Shown here piece by piece: positions 21,595 through 33,554 of a stretch of 64,000 nucleotides of DNA. The stretch comes from Manis javanica (Eukaryota; Chordata; Mammalia; Pholidota; Manidae). The notes below the pieces were generated by a model, which did no database searches, was not told the origin of the DNA, and saw nothing but the letters and a program-made list of their open reading frames with translations. The position numbers were made by a program, and so were the translations under genes. The DNA lies in the NCBI RefSeq assembly GCF_040802235.1, contig NC_133174.1, forward strand, positions 131,927,213-131,991,212. Direction: 5' to 3'. Position 1 is the stretch's first letter. Each line of letters opens with the position of its first letter.

Positions 21595-22428
21595 GCTGAA
21601 ATACATCAAAGAAACTAAGAAGTTATTAAGATTGATACAAATACTTATTTCTAAATGGATAGAAGGTAGGTTTCAGGATTCAACATAATGAAAATTGGAC
21701 AGTAACACATTAAAACTTTTTAAAAAGGAAGATAATACAATCTTCTGAGATAAGAAAAAATTGATGATACCACATACCTGAAATAAGATAATTACAATGA
21801 AGGAATACTAGTTTTTCCACCAGGGAAGGCATAAATATCATCACCTTGGTTTTCATAGTCTGTGCTAACTGATTAAACAACACATTCTCTCTTACCTTCA
21901 GGAGCTAAATTTATAGAACTAACATCAATGAAGAATGTATGTTATTGGCTAATACTTAATGAATATATTCAATGTGACACTTGGAAGAGATATGTATATC
22001 TTGTCTCAAGTAGGCAAGATTTGTATCCAGGCCATCTGGAGTCAATAACGAATAGTTCCCTAAAGACATGTTAGGAACTTGCTGAGGATGTTCCTAACTT
22101 TCAAGAAAACATTAAGAATATCTCAACTTTCTGTGTGGTCACACTTAAGATCAGCAATTTTCTGAATCAAATAAATATGAAGAGAAAATAATTTTTCATA
22201 GTAGAATATAGGATTTTCATTTCCAGGGCAGCTATAAAAAAATGAAAGAATATATGATAGTCACCAGAATAAGACTCCAGGTTAGAGAGATAAGTGTGTT
22301 ATCCCCCTATTCCAGGAGTGCCAATCTCAAATTACATTTCTCTGGAAGTGAATATTTGACCAAATATCTTACTTTGTAGAAATTGAAAGAATGAGTTAAT
22401 AGGAAAAAGGAAGAGTGGCAGACTGTGT
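21595..22428. other. unassigned AT-rich sequence
   Basis: No repeat or gene was recognised in about 0.8 kb. Confidence 0.4.
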
Positions 22429-22429
22429 T

Positions 22430-22985
22430 TTTGGAAGATGGGCACACCAATATATTGATCTCATCCCACATGCCCTTCCTACAGTGTGAATCACACTCCT
22501 CTCCCTGAGGTGGGGTCTGTATTCCCTCCTCTTGCATCTGAGTGGGAGCTTGCGACCACCCAAACAATAGGTGGTACAAGTGATGCCATAACCTCTAACA
22601 TTAGGTGTAATATGCATGAAGCTTCTACTTGGCTCTCTCTTGCGGACATGCACCCGTGGAACTCAGCCACGGTGCTCTGAGTAATCCTGGGCCACATGAA
22701 GGAACCATATGTAGGTGCTCTGGTAACAACTCCTGCAAAGGCCTAAGGCTATATGCAGCATCAATTGCCAGACATGTGAGTGAGTGAGCGAGCTTTCAGA
22801 TGATTCCAGTCTTGATCTGTCTCAGCCTTCCAGCTGAGTGAGGTTCCAGACATGCAAGAGAGACAAGTATACCCCCTGAGCGTGCAGATACTGTGATTAT
22901 AATCATCTGTTGTCTTTTACCACTGAGCTTTGGGCTAGTTTCTTACACAGTCGCAGTAACTGCAACAGAAAGTCAAAGTAGGGTG
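22430..22985 (+). mobile_element. MLT1-type MaLR LTR (ERVL-MaLR)
   Basis: MLT1 blocks in order: 'aggtggggtctgtattccc', 'ctcttgcatctgagtggga', 'ggtacaagtgatgccata', 'cagccacggtgctctgag', 'ctgggccacatgaagg', 'aattgccagacatgtgag', 'gatgattccagtcttgat', and an end 'tcgcagtaactgcaacaga'. It is distinct in sequence from the MLT1 at 2985-3450. No internal region is attached. Confidence 0.7.
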
Positions 22986-22989
22986 CAGT

Positions 22990-23425
22990 GAAAAACTCGC
23001 CAATCCCTTGATTATCCTCCTTTATAAACACTACCTCGCGGGAGGTGCTCTTTTTAACAGCGTGCAAGCTCGCTGCAGATTGGCTGAGAAAACTGGCACT
23101 TGGCCTTCTTGACTCTCGGGAAGACAATTTTCCAGAAGGGCAAACTTTTTAAAGATCCTCACAGATATAAAATTAGGATGAGATTCTCCTACAAATAACA
23201 ATCTACAAATCCACTACCATGATCATTCCCAAAACAGTATTATCTGGATTTTTTTTTTTTACCAGAACAAAAGAGTTGAAAACGGATTTGGAGAACATTG
23301 TTATTTCATGTTATAGCAATGTTCATCTTCTCAACAAACTTGGTCTCTTTCCATAACCCTCCATTCTACTCCTGGGTCCTTCATGTGCTTGCATTCTTTT
23401 CCTGCCTCCATAATGAGGTTAAGGT
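22990..23425. other. unassigned sequence
   Basis: No feature recognised. There is a short T run at 23250-23262. Confidence 0.4.
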
Positions 23426-23429
23426 CATT

Positions 23430-23885
23430 CATACCGATGTATAAATTTGGCTGATAACTGAAATTGACCCACCTCTGCTGTGCCTTGTCACCCACATCCT
23501 TCTTTCAGAACCAACGCACTTATTTCCCCAGAGTGCTGGCTGCTGACAGCTCAGAGCTGTCCCCATCGGTGTAAATAACCTTTCCAAGTCCAAGGTCACA
23601 ACTCTTGCCAGGAGGCGGCCCAAATACAGTGATTGTTTCCTGCGAGGATACAAGGTCTTTGCCTCATTTCAGGGTAGCTCCAAGGTCTCATCCCAGCTCC
23701 AGAGCTCTCTATGGCTCAGCTGCAACCTCACTGCCTTGCACCACACTTCCACTTCCCCTCCGTCCAGGCCTGCTTCTCTCCCTCGCTCCCTCACAGATGT
23801 CCTTCTAGAGAACACTCCACATTAAACCCTCTGTATGCTAATCCTTGTCTTAGTGTCTTCTTCCTGGAAAGCCAACCTGCAACAC
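23430..23885 (+). mobile_element. LTR-like or other dispersed repeat, family unknown
   Basis: A compact GC-rich unit has 'ctgctgacagctcagagct', 'ctttgcctcatttcaggg', 'tgccttgcaccacacttcc', a late 'acattaaaccctctgtatgc' and an end 'ccaacctgcaacaca'. The order recalls a dispersed mammalian repeat seen elsewhere, with an LTR-like polyadenylation region. I cannot name it. Confidence 0.42.
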
Positions 23886-24232
23886 ATCCCCAGGGGAATA
23901 GTTAACGAAGGTCAAAGACCAGAGTGAAAAGAGTGGATCCTTGACTGCAGAATGGCAGGGATTAGCTGGCAGATGAAGTGGGGTTGAGGGGGAATATTGG
24001 AAAAGGTCATCCTGGCACCTAGTCGGATTTTTCTCTTTTCTGATAGTGACTTCCTGGAGTACTGTGCTGGGAAGGTGTCTGAGGCAAAGTCGGTGCTTGG
24101 AGGAGGAAATATCCTACAATCAGCCAAGTATGGTCTACCTTGGACAACAGATGGGGCAAGACAGCATGCATGCCAGGCAATTACCAGTTTAGTCATAATT
24201 ACTCAACAAATAATACTTTGTCAATGCAAAGT
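23886..24232. other. unassigned sequence
   Basis: No feature recognised. Frames on both strands (89-94 codons) overlap each other and show no domain. Confidence 0.35.
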
Positions 24233-24234
24233 TT

Positions 24235-24515
24235 TGTTGCATTCCTGTTTTTTAGTATTGAAGTAAAATTCACATAATATAAAATGAAATAGTAACCCTT
24301 TAAAAGTACACAATTCATTATACTTGAGTACATTCACAACATTCAACTATAACCTCTTTCTAGTTTCAAGACTTTTCGCCACCCCAAAAGGAAACCTCAA
24401 AGGCATTAAGCAGTCATTCCCCATCCCCTTTCCCCCAGCCCCTGGCAACCACTTGTTTTCTTTCCGTTTCTGTGGATTTATCTACTCGGGATTCCTGTGT
24501 CTTCATGGATAAATG
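24235..24515 (-). mobile_element. L1M 3' end fragment
   Basis: Reverse L1 3' UTR: 'attgaagtaaaattcacata', 'gtacattcacaacattca', 'gcattaagcagtcattccc', 'cccctggcaaccacttg'. It resembles the 11915-12420 copy. Confidence 0.72.
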
Positions 24516-26370
24516 ACCCTGTTATCATTATGTGATACCCTTCCCTTTGTCTGAAATTAACAGAGCTATTCCAGCTTTCTTTAACTGGTGTTAGCATGGT
24601 ATATGTTTCCTCAGCCTTTAGTTTTAATCTACATGTGTTTTTGTATTTCAAGTGGGTTGCTGGTTAACATATAACTGTGTCTTATTTTTGATCCACTCTT
24701 ACAGTCTTTTGTCTTATAATTGGTGTATTTAAATAATTAAGGTTTAAGGGTTATTGACAGATTAGTATCTACTGTATTTGTTACTGTTCTCTACTCCTTG
24801 CACTTGTTCTTTGCTTCTATTTTTATTTTCCACTGTGTTTATGCCTTTTGTGGTTTTAATTCAGTACTTTATGTGATGACATTTAGCTTACAATTATACT
24901 TTTTTTTTACTTTTTTTAGTGGTTGCTCTAGATTTTGCAATATACATTCACAAGTAATCCAAGCCCATTTTTTAAAACTCTGTATTGCTCATAAGTAATG
25001 CAACTGCCTTAGATAAAGAATTCCTAATTTATCCTTCCCATCCCCTGTATCATTACTGGTATTCATTTCACTTACCCATAAGCTATAACCATTGAGTTCA
25101 TTCTTGTTATATTATTTTAAACAAACTGTTATCCATTAGATCAATTAAGAATACAAATAGGAACGGTTATTTTACATTCACTCGTTCCTTTTTCTAATGC
25201 TCTTCATGTCTTTATAGAGGTGTAAGTTTCTGACCTATATAACTTTACTTCTCTCTGAAGAACTTCTTTCTAACATTTCTTGCAAAGTAGGTCTATTAGC
25301 AGCAAATTTCCTCAATTTTTGTTTATCCAAGAAAGTATTTCTCCTTTATTTTTGCAGGATCATTTCACTGGACACAGAAGTCTAGGCTGGTGGGGTTTTG
25401 TCTATCAACACTAAATATTTCACTCCACTCTCTTCTTGATTGCATGGTTTCTGAGGAAAAATCAAGTGTAATTCTTGTCTTTGCTCCTCTACAGATAAGC
25501 TGTTTTTTTCCTCTGGCTTCTTTCAAGTTTTTTTTCTTTATTTTTGATATTCTGCAGGGGTAATACGATGTGCCTGGATGTAGTCTTTTCTGTTGGTTTG
25601 GTTTGTTTTATTTTTTCCAATTTGTTTGTTTGTTTGTTTGTTTTTAGCTTTTATCCTCTTTGGTGTCCTCTGAGCTTCCTGAATCTGTGGTTTGGTGTGT
25701 CTCATATTAATTCAGGGAAATTATCAGTCATTGTTTCTTCAAATATTTATTCTTCTCCTTTCTGTCTGTCTTCAACTTCTGCTATTCCTGTTATCCTTAG
25801 ACCGCATATCTTTTGTTCTTGCCCCACAGTTCTAGGCTACTCAGTTCAGTGTTTTTGCATTCTTCTTTCTTTTTGTTTTTCACTTTTGGAAGTTTCTGTT
25901 GACATATCCTCAAGCCACTCATTCTTTCCTCAGTCATGTCCAGTCCAGTGATGAGCCCATCATAGGCGTTCTTCATTTCTGTTAGTGTTTTTGACTTCCA
26001 GTGTTTCTTCTTTGTTCTTTCTCAGCATTTCTATCTCCCTGATTACATTACCCATCTGTTCTTGCATACTGTCTACGTTTCCACTAGAGCTCTTAGCATA
26101 TTAATCATAGTCAATTTAAATTCCTGGTCTGACAATTCCAGCATTGCTGTCACATATGAGTCTGGTTCAGATGTTTGTTCTGTTTTTCCACACTACATTT
26201 TTTAAAATTTCCTTTTAGTATGCTTTGGAATATTTTGTTGAAAGCTGGCTGTTGGGTAAAAGGAACTGTGGTAAATAGACCTTTAGTGATGGGGGAGGGG
26301 GCGCAAGCATTCTATAGAGGTTCTATGCTTACGTCTCAGTCTTTTAGTGAACCTATACCCTTAGGCTGAG
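24516..26370 (-). mobile_element. old L1M/HAL1-like element, long copy
   Basis: A 1.85-kb reverse L1-type run includes 'ctattccagctttcttta', 'gtagtggttgctctagatt'-like sequence, 'aacatttcttgcaaagtagg', 'aagtatttctcctttattt', 'cagtcattgtttcttcaaa', 'tatcctcaagccactcattc' and 'ttgttgaaagctggctgttg'. An antisense 135-codon open stretch at 25544-25951 is a by-product of T-richness. The copy includes a (TTTG)n tract at about 25621-25646. Confidence 0.6.
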
Positions 26371-26489
26371 ACCTTTACAAGTGCTTCTCAAACCCATACC
26401 CCATAGGGGAGACAAAAAGGGTGGAAGAGAAATTGACATGACAGAAAGGACCCTCAGCCATCCCTAGCATAACAATTGTTGTCATTAGT

Positions 26490-26662
26490 CTAAGAGATTG
26501 ACAGATGTTTATCCCTTAATCCTCATGGGGGGAAACAATAAGAACTAGTAGCCTAGTAGCCCCATTTTACAGATAAGAACATCAAGTCTCAGAGAGGTGA
26601 AATTATTTACCCGAAGTCATGATCCCAAGTGTGCCAGGCTCCAAAACTTTAGTTGGTAAATA
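26490..26662 (-). mobile_element. MIR SINE fragment
   Basis: Reversed MIR: 'gccccattttacagataag', 'aagtctcagagaggtgaa', 'atttacccgaagtcatga'. Confidence 0.65.
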
Positions 26663-26871
26663 CTACACTATATGTAATACACTATGAAAAAATAGTTTTA
26701 CCTACTAGGGAATATAGCAAGACAAAGGAACTTAAGAAGAAACTTAAAAAAGAAGGGAACTTGCCATGATTTTTCAGCATCCTATCCTCTGTATGGGTCT
26801 GAGATTCAAAGGCTAGATAGTCCCCTTCCTCTGTCTTGGTCAGCCTTGTGTTTTCTGTTTATATAGAAGTA

Positions 26872-26911
26872 ATATATATATATATATATATATATATGTA
26901 AAAAATATATA
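26872..26911. repeat. (AT)n microsatellite
   Basis: Alternating AT, interrupted by 'gtaaaaa' near 26898. It adjoins the palindrome that follows. Confidence 0.85.
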
Positions 26912-26912
26912 T

Positions 26913-26958
26913 ATAACATTTTAGGGATATATATATATATATATCCCTAAAATGTTAT
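26913..26958. repeat. perfect 46-bp palindrome with AT core
   Basis: The arms 'ataacattttaggg' (26913-26926) and 'ccctaaaatgttat' (26945-26958) are exact reverse complements. They flank 18 bp of alternating AT that is itself self-complementary. The whole 46 bp is a perfect inverted repeat with no unpaired spacer and could extrude a cruciform. It does not belong to a repeat family I recognise. Confidence 0.93.
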
Positions 26959-26959
26959 C

Positions 26960-27600
26960 ACACATCATTAAAAATAGACAATGAAAATTTATTACAATTA
27001 TTATTAGTGAAAATTAAGATACATTTGATTTAATGCTCATCCTTCAAATTTTAAGAGAGCTGACTGCAGTCACTGTTTTGTTTCCCTTGTGCTAGCTGGT
27101 TATTACAATCATGAAAAGTAGAAGAAAAACAATGTGATACAGAGCAAAAGCCTAACTGAAAGTGCATCCTATACAACTCCAAAATTTCAAAGTACACGGA
27201 AAATTCCTTGAAAAGAAAACTCCCTTTTTCAGAGCAACAATCAGGAGGAGATGTGTGAGGGCACACAGACGGGAAGAGAGCCCCTGTGATGAGCTAAGCA
27301 CAGCCGAGGATGTCATGAATGAGTAGCTGCACATTCACCCGGGTGCTCATCATTAGTTGGCAGATCTGGAACTAAACTAGTTTAAGGTCATCTCCATTGG
27401 TTCATGGTAATCGTTCTCACTTAACCCAGCTGCCACTTACTGCAAAGGAATTTTTCAAATGCACATATGTTTTCCTAAGCAATATCTGAAATGCATGAAC
27501 TCAAGTATGTTTGGGTGTGAGTGCCACAAAAGGGACAGAAAACAGGTATATTTGCCCTAATCTCTGATGAAAAGGCAAGAGGTGATAACATTAACGAGTA
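26960..27600. other. unassigned sequence
   Basis: About 0.64 kb without a recognised repeat or gene. Two overlapping antisense frames of 60-71 codons at 27051-27334 are not supported as coding. Confidence 0.35.
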
Positions 27601-27604
27601 GGTA

Positions 27605-27795
27605 AGAGATTTCTAAGGCTGCCTAAGTTTGAATCCCCACTTCACCACTTCCTATGTGGCCTCTGTTCCTCATTCCCTTTGGATAGTGATAGCAAAAGTA
27701 CTAGGCTCATAAGTTGGTTGTGAGGGTTAAATTACATTATGCATGTGACGTGCTTGATGTTTAATAAGTGCCAAGCAAATGCTGGACATACAGAC
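27605..27795 (+). mobile_element. MIR SINE fragment
   Basis: Sense MIR: 'aagtttgaatccccacttc', 'ccacttcctatgtggcct', 'ggttgtgagggttaaatt', 'tttaataagtgccaagc'. Confidence 0.65.
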
Positions 27796-27799
27796 ATAG

Positions 27800-28315
27800 C
27801 TATTTGAAAGTGTTAGATATTATTAGTATTAGTGTTCTTCACTAATGTTGGTGTCAGTGAAGCACTTCAAAAGAACTATTCTTAGTTTAAATGTGCATTG
27901 GTTTGCAGTTTACTAAAATTAAATGCTTACTTGGGGTGTTTTTAATATTAAGCTGGTTTAATATGTAAGTAAAAATATAAATAAAATAAGTATATCTACT
28001 TTCTGGGCATAGAACCTTTCTTTGCATAGAGATCAGCCACTGGATTCTATTGAAACTTCAGCTAGAGAGACTCATTATCTTGGCTATTTCTGAAACACAT
28101 GAAGTAGTAGTCATAGCAGATGCTGAAGAAGAAAACTTGTAATGACTAAATCTAGATTCAAAGATCTAGATATCTCGAAATCACCTTCAAGGGCATTTAT
28201 ATAACTAGCTGAAGATGATATACTTGGTTATGGGCAGAGCTGGGACCAGAACTACATAGAACGTTAATCATTATCTAAGTCTTTTTCTCCACTACCCTGC
28301 TACCCCCCCACTTCC
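27800..28315. other. unassigned sequence
   Basis: AT-rich with no recognised feature. A trace of reversed MIR ('gggcagagctgggaccagaa' near 28235) is possible. Confidence 0.3.
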
Positions 28316-28319
28316 CATC

Positions 28320-28447
28320 TTGTGCCATCATTTAGCAAATCTTTACTGGTTGTCCATTGTGTGTCAGGCTCCATGCCAAGCCCCGATGATGCCATAGCCA
28401 ACAAGATCGAGTGTCTACCTGCAGGGAATTAGTGGTCAAGCCACCCC
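28320..28447 (-). mobile_element. L2 LINE 3' end fragment
   Basis: Reversed L2 terminus: 'agcaaatctttactggttg', 'tgtgtcaggctccatgcc', 'atgccatagccaacaagat', 'ctgcagggaattagtgg'. Confidence 0.55.
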
Positions 28448-28744
28448 ACATCTTTGCCATTTGACAGGTTGCTATATTTAGTAACTATTTTCTTTTTCAA
28501 GTGATATCGGGTTTCAAATACACGACTTGCTTTCTGTCAGGGGAAATATAGTTGCTGGTGTTGGACATTTTGATGTAGGGAGTGATAAGCATGGTGAGAC
28601 ATTCATGCCCACAGGAAAGAGAAAAGTGTCCTTAAATTATAATTGAACATTTTGTAAACAGTTTTCCCTGGCCAACTCATCCAGATCAACCTCCTGGTGG
28701 AGCTTATGTCACCTCGCCCCAAGTTCTTTAGTGCGATACTATTG

Positions 28745-29366
28745 ATTAGTTACGACACTCAGCAATTCCAAGTCCAATCTGCTTCCACATGACCCCACAT
28801 CAGAGAGCTGAAGACAGATATTGTGATCTCTCCTGGGATGTCGGCTTCTCTGAGTTCAGTGTTAGTATATCCTCCATTTGCAACGCCACATCCATTTCCC
28901 ACTCTTCTCCCCACAGCCCTGTGCTCTGACCTGTATGAACCATGGACTACCTTAATGGGCTCTCTTGTCCTCAGACTTATGTTTATTTTGATCAGTGGGA
29001 GGCCCCTGAAGATAACTGGAGGGAAGGAGGAGAATGAAGTCAGAGTACGAATTCCTCTGAATGCCCCTTGCAGAGATTTTGTAGTCTCATTTCATCCCTT
29101 TACCTAGAGAGTCACATCTTTTTCTGACAGTTCTTTCCACATGGCTCGCATTCATTCTCCAGGTGCCAGTGGTATCTCTCCTTTCTCTCTATCCAACTGA
29201 GGGTACTATCAGTTGCCCGCCTGTTTCCAGCCCCCGGTGACATCACTGTTTCTTATGGCTTCCCTATATTCACCCATTCCTTTGTGACCAATGCTATTAA
29301 ATTCTCCTCTTGTTACCCTAGTCGAGTGTGTAATGTTTGCCACCAGGACCCTGTCAGATACAGTAC
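28745..29366 (-). mobile_element. unclassified dispersed repeat, copy A
   Basis: The plus strand ends 'gccaccaggaccctgtcag' followed by 'atacag'. Read on the minus strand this is a start of the type 'ctgtatctgacagggtcc'. It then runs through a body with 'gcacctggagaatgaatg' and 'catgtggaaagaactgtc'. The same order occurs on the plus strand at 35625-36055, so these are two members of one old dispersed family. I cannot name the family. Confidence 0.43.
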
Positions 29367-29369
29367 CTT

Positions 29370-29890
29370 CCATCAACTTCAAGTCCCATTATCACCTTGG
29401 TTTCTTTCTTTCCTCTAATTACTATTTTATTTGCCTCTATTCTTCTTAAATATAAGGCCCACCACTGTAAACAGTTCTCAAAGTGTGGTCTTAACACAGC
29501 ACAGAAGGAGAATGTCACCTCTTGCTTTAGATACTACATTTCCATGGAACTTAGTCAGAGGTACCAGTAGCTTTTGGGCAGCCTTTTCACACACTTGGCT
29601 GAAATTATATTTACTGTCATTTGAAATCTTGAGGTTGACTTTTATATAATACTATAAAGTCAAATGTCTCCCATCCTATTCACAAGATACTGAGTTTGGG
29701 ACACCAAGATCAGAGCATGCCTAGTAAACTTTTCCTTGTTTCATTAAAGCCATCATCCTAGTGATCCAGAGTCTAGCTTATTTAAACCCTTACTGGATTT
29801 AGATTCTATTACCAAACAAATCTGCCAATCCTTGCATCATTTCCAGACTGAATATAGATGTAGTCAATATCCTTGCTCTAAGCTCTCATC
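29370..29890. other. unassigned sequence
   Basis: No clear feature. A trace like the MER5A inverted end ('agttctcaaagtgtggtctt' at about 29475) is too short to call. Confidence 0.35.
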
Positions 29891-29894
29891 ATGA

Positions 29895-30812
29895 ATCTGT
29901 CACAAAGAACTGAGAATATATGGATGGCAAATAAGCACATGAAAACATGCTTCACATCATCAGCTACTAGGTAAATGCAAATTAAGGTCCCAATAAGATA
30001 TCACTACACCTATCAGAGGGCTAAAAAAAAACAGTGAGGAAACCAAATGCTAGTGAGGATGTGGAGAAACTGGATTACTTATGTTTTGCTAGTGAGAATG
30101 GGAAATGACACAGCCATGCTGAAGACAGTTTAATATTTTCTCATAAAATTAAACATGCAACTACCATACCATTCAGCATATACACTCCTGAGTATTTATT
30201 CTACAGAAATTAAATCCTAAAGTCACACAAAATCTTTTATGTGAATGGTTATAGCAGCTTTATTATTAGTAGTCAAAAAATGGAAACATCCCAGATGTCT
30301 TTCAATAGGTAGAATGATTAAACAAACTGTGATACACCATATCCATACCATGGATTACTACACTCAGGAATAAAAAGGAAGGAGCTGTTGATACATGCAA
30401 CAACCTGAATGGCTCCCCAGAGACTTATGCTGAGTGAATAAAGCTAATCTCAAAAGGTTACATACTAAATTACTCTATTTAAGTAGCATTCTTGAAATGA
30501 TAAAATTGTAGAGGTGGAGAGTATTGGTTGCTAGGGTTATGAACCTCAGGGAAGGTGGAAATGGGTGTGGCTATTAAAGAGCAATACAAGAGAGCCTTGT
30601 GTTAATAAAATTCTTCTGTATCTTCACTGTGGTGGACCTCACAGGAATCTCCACATGAGATAAAATTGCATAAATAAAAGCACACATACAGATGAGCAGG
30701 TATAAAACTGGTAAAGTCTGAATAATGTAGATGTATTGCATCAATGTCAAGTTCCTGGTTGTGATATTGTATAATTATATAAAAATAAAAGTCTAGTTTA
30801 AAAAATCAATCA
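29895..30812 (+). mobile_element. L1M 3' end (ORF2 tail and 3' UTR)
   Basis: Sense L1: 'tatggatggcaaataagcac', 'aagatatcactacaccta', 'gaggatgtggagaaactgg', 'gtgatacaccatatccat', 'ttgctagggttatgaacc', and a terminus 'aatgtcaagttcctggttg', 'aaataaaagtctagttta'. Stops break the ORF2 tail. Confidence 0.76.
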
Positions 30813-30995
30813 CACCTCTATAGACTAACAAAAAATATGTGGAAACCAAAATTAAATACATGATACTATTTATAATCACTCCAAAAAATGAAACATTGAG
30901 CTATAAATCAAATAAAACTATGTATAATGTACCAATGAATTAAACACCTGAATGTCTTTCTAAAATTTCAAAGTAAAAACAATGTATCTGACATA
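30813..30995 (+). mobile_element. L1 ORF2 fragment, separate copy
   Basis: 'tctatagactaacaaaaaat', 'tgatactatttataatcac' and 'gagctataaatcaaataaaa' resemble the sense ORF2 RT-downstream region. It follows an L1 3' end, so it is a different insertion or a rearranged piece. Confidence 0.47.
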
Positions 30996-30999
30996 TCCA

Positions 31000-31800
31000 T
31001 TTACAAGGGAATAACTGACTAGACACACTCACAGGAACATGGATTGATTTTAAAAGCAGGGCTCAGTTAAACATCAAGAAACAATGATGTGTAATATTAA
31101 GGACAGACACATAAATTAAAAACAAATGAACAGAAATAACAATATACATTTCACTAACACTCATGGAAAGTATATGCATCAAGTGCGTTAGAATGATTGC
31201 CCATGAGAAAGGAGATGGGACTGGCAGGCAGAAATAAGGAGACTGAATGAGTAAACAGGAAAGGGTCCTAAAGAATTAACTCAAGGAGTATAATTAACTC
31301 AACCCTCCTCATTTCATATTAAAACCATTTCATCATCATCATGTTTTTTCAGGGAAAGAATACTTCATCACTGACATTATTTAGACATACTGAACTGTGG
31401 ACATGATAATATAAAGACCAGCTTTTACTCAATTTTATTCTTGTACTAAAATTCTCTGTATAAAAAGCTCCCCTTTATTGTCTGGGGAGGATAGAGCACT
31501 CCCACTGTTCCACCCTTGCTAGGCCACTGATCCACCCCAAATTTCTTAACAAGAAAGTGCACTAGTTAGTATTGAGTTTGTGCCTCCCAACGCCATTATT
31601 TTGGTGGTAGGGATGCTGTTGGGGACTTTCAGTAGGATGAGTTTTTGGTCCTTTTGAGAGCTTCAGTTGCTTATGGCCTAGGGTGGGTTACAATATACAC
31701 CACTATGAGGTAGGCGGTCTAAAAGTAATGTTCTGGTCTGCCTTTTTGTGAGGAGTGGCATTGCCACCGCACACATAATACAACTCTCCCCGTCCACCCT
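31000..31800. other. unassigned sequence
   Basis: 31000-31260 is A-rich on the plus strand and may include L1 remnants; the rest is unassigned. No gene was recognised. Confidence 0.33.
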
Positions 31801-31801
31801 T

Positions 31802-31804
<3 letters not shown>

Positions 31805-31862
<58 letters not shown>
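31805..31862. repeat. pure (AC)29 microsatellite
   Basis: 58 bp of uninterrupted alternating AC. This is the longest perfect dinucleotide repeat in the window. The 65-codon antisense frame over it (Val-Cys repeats) is a by-product. Confidence 0.97.
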
Positions 31863-31863
<1 letters not shown>

Positions 31864-31864
31864 A

Positions 31865-33550
31865 AGAAATACCAAGTCTTTTCCACCTTGCTTGTGACAT
31901 AAAATGTTAAAGATATTTGTGTTCAGTTCTCAGCCCTGACTCATTCCTGGCTAAGTGCAGACCTTCTGCTCCATCGCAGGCCTCTGGGACCTCATCTCCT
32001 CTCTTCTCAAAGACCTGCCTTTTCCCTTCTTTCCCTCCCCACCATCAGAAAACTCACAAATAACTTTATTTTTAAAGAGTTGATTTTATTGGCCTCATCA
32101 CCATCAATGTACCCTCTACTTGTCAGTCTCAGTCTCTCTGTAGTTCACTATTTCTCCACTGCATCCACAAGAGACACAGGAGGTAGGCCCAAATCTCTGG
32201 CCCCGGCCACCCACAGGGTAGTAATTGGCTCACTGGAGCTCTCTGGGGTCTTTTGTTTATACTCCAGCTGTTCTATATTTATTTTCTTCTTTGTCCTATA
32301 GTAACAGACCATCACTGTTGGCTTTTTAATTTTTTTCTGTGTTTTTTCAAATTCTGTTGAAGGGCTAACTTACCCCCATGATGACCTTCTGCGCCTGGTA
32401 AGGAAACAGGATGAGGCCAGAGTGACATTAGTTTGGGGGAAGAGGATGGAGACTGGATGGTAAGGGAGGCTTTATGAGAAGAGGTGCCAGTTGGGAAAAG
32501 GGTTTTTGCTAGACAAGGACAGGATGGGGTTGTGGGGTGGGAATCAGAGGGGAAGAAGAGGAGGAATATGGGTAAGGTCATCTGACCTTGTCATTTTCTT
32601 TGTTGTTGGACTGGCAGGAGATGATTTGCTCCTTTCCCCCTTGGGTGGAGCTGTTCTATGCTTATGGTTGGTTGTTCAGTAATTATGCCAGGCCCCTCTC
32701 ATCAGCAGATCTCATCAGCCATGTGTAAACCTCTCAGTGGTAGGCCCCAGGGCTCCTGACTTCCCTATACATACCCTCCTGAGCACAATGAGAAGACACA
32801 GTCTTCAGCTTTCTTTGGTCATCAAGGCACTGCTCCAGCCAATGGTAGCCTTGGGGTGGTTTTGACATGGCAAAGCACCACTCCTGACACCTCTGTGTGG
32901 CAAGGTAATATAGGGGAACCCAAGATGTGCTTGTTCCTTTAACACCCCCTAAAGATGGGTCCCAAACTGACTTGCCACCCTTCTTTATCTCCCATATATA
33001 ATTCTGTTAACGAACACAGAATGAAGAGGGAGTTTCTTCCATCCATTCCCCATGAACACCCCTAAAATGCAGTTTATTCTGTTCTTTCCACTCTTCATCA
33101 TTGCCTAGTATTTTTAATTTCTTATCTAAAATCTCTCCAAATAATATGGGCCTTATGACTCTATGAGGATTTTTAAGTCATCCTATTTCCCTTCAACAAA
33201 TCCCTCTTATGAACCTTGAATACCATTTATTTCTTGGCTACTGCGAGGCAACGTTTCTAAGCACATTTTCCCCAATATCCATGTAGATTTCTTCAGTTTC
33301 TGGCTTCCCGTCTGAAATCACTGCCTTCAAGCTTGTCAAGACTTCATTGAATAAACATGCCCTACCAGATATCCTCATCTTGTTTTAAATCTGGAAGGTA
33401 TCTTCACGTTAGTAGATGTAGCATCCCAACGTGGGCTTTACCAGTGTTGGGGGAAGGAGCAGGTATTCATATGACAAGAGTTGTTCTGGGTGTTTACATG
33501 CAGGACACTACAAACTAAAACTGACCTTTGTACTGGAGGTCCTGTGCAGT
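31865..33550. other. long unassigned stretch
   Basis: About 1.7 kb with no repeat family or gene recognised. 32390-32590 is purine-rich (GGA-rich on the plus strand). Frames of 60-90 codons on both strands are not supported. Confidence 0.35.
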
Positions 33551-33554
33551 ACAA

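Noticed and set aside
25544-25951. 135-codon plus-strand hydrophobic frame
   Set aside because: It is the antisense of an old L1 and only looks membrane-like because the strand is T-rich.
31703-31900. Val-Cys repeat frame
   Set aside because: Translation of the (AC)n microsatellite.
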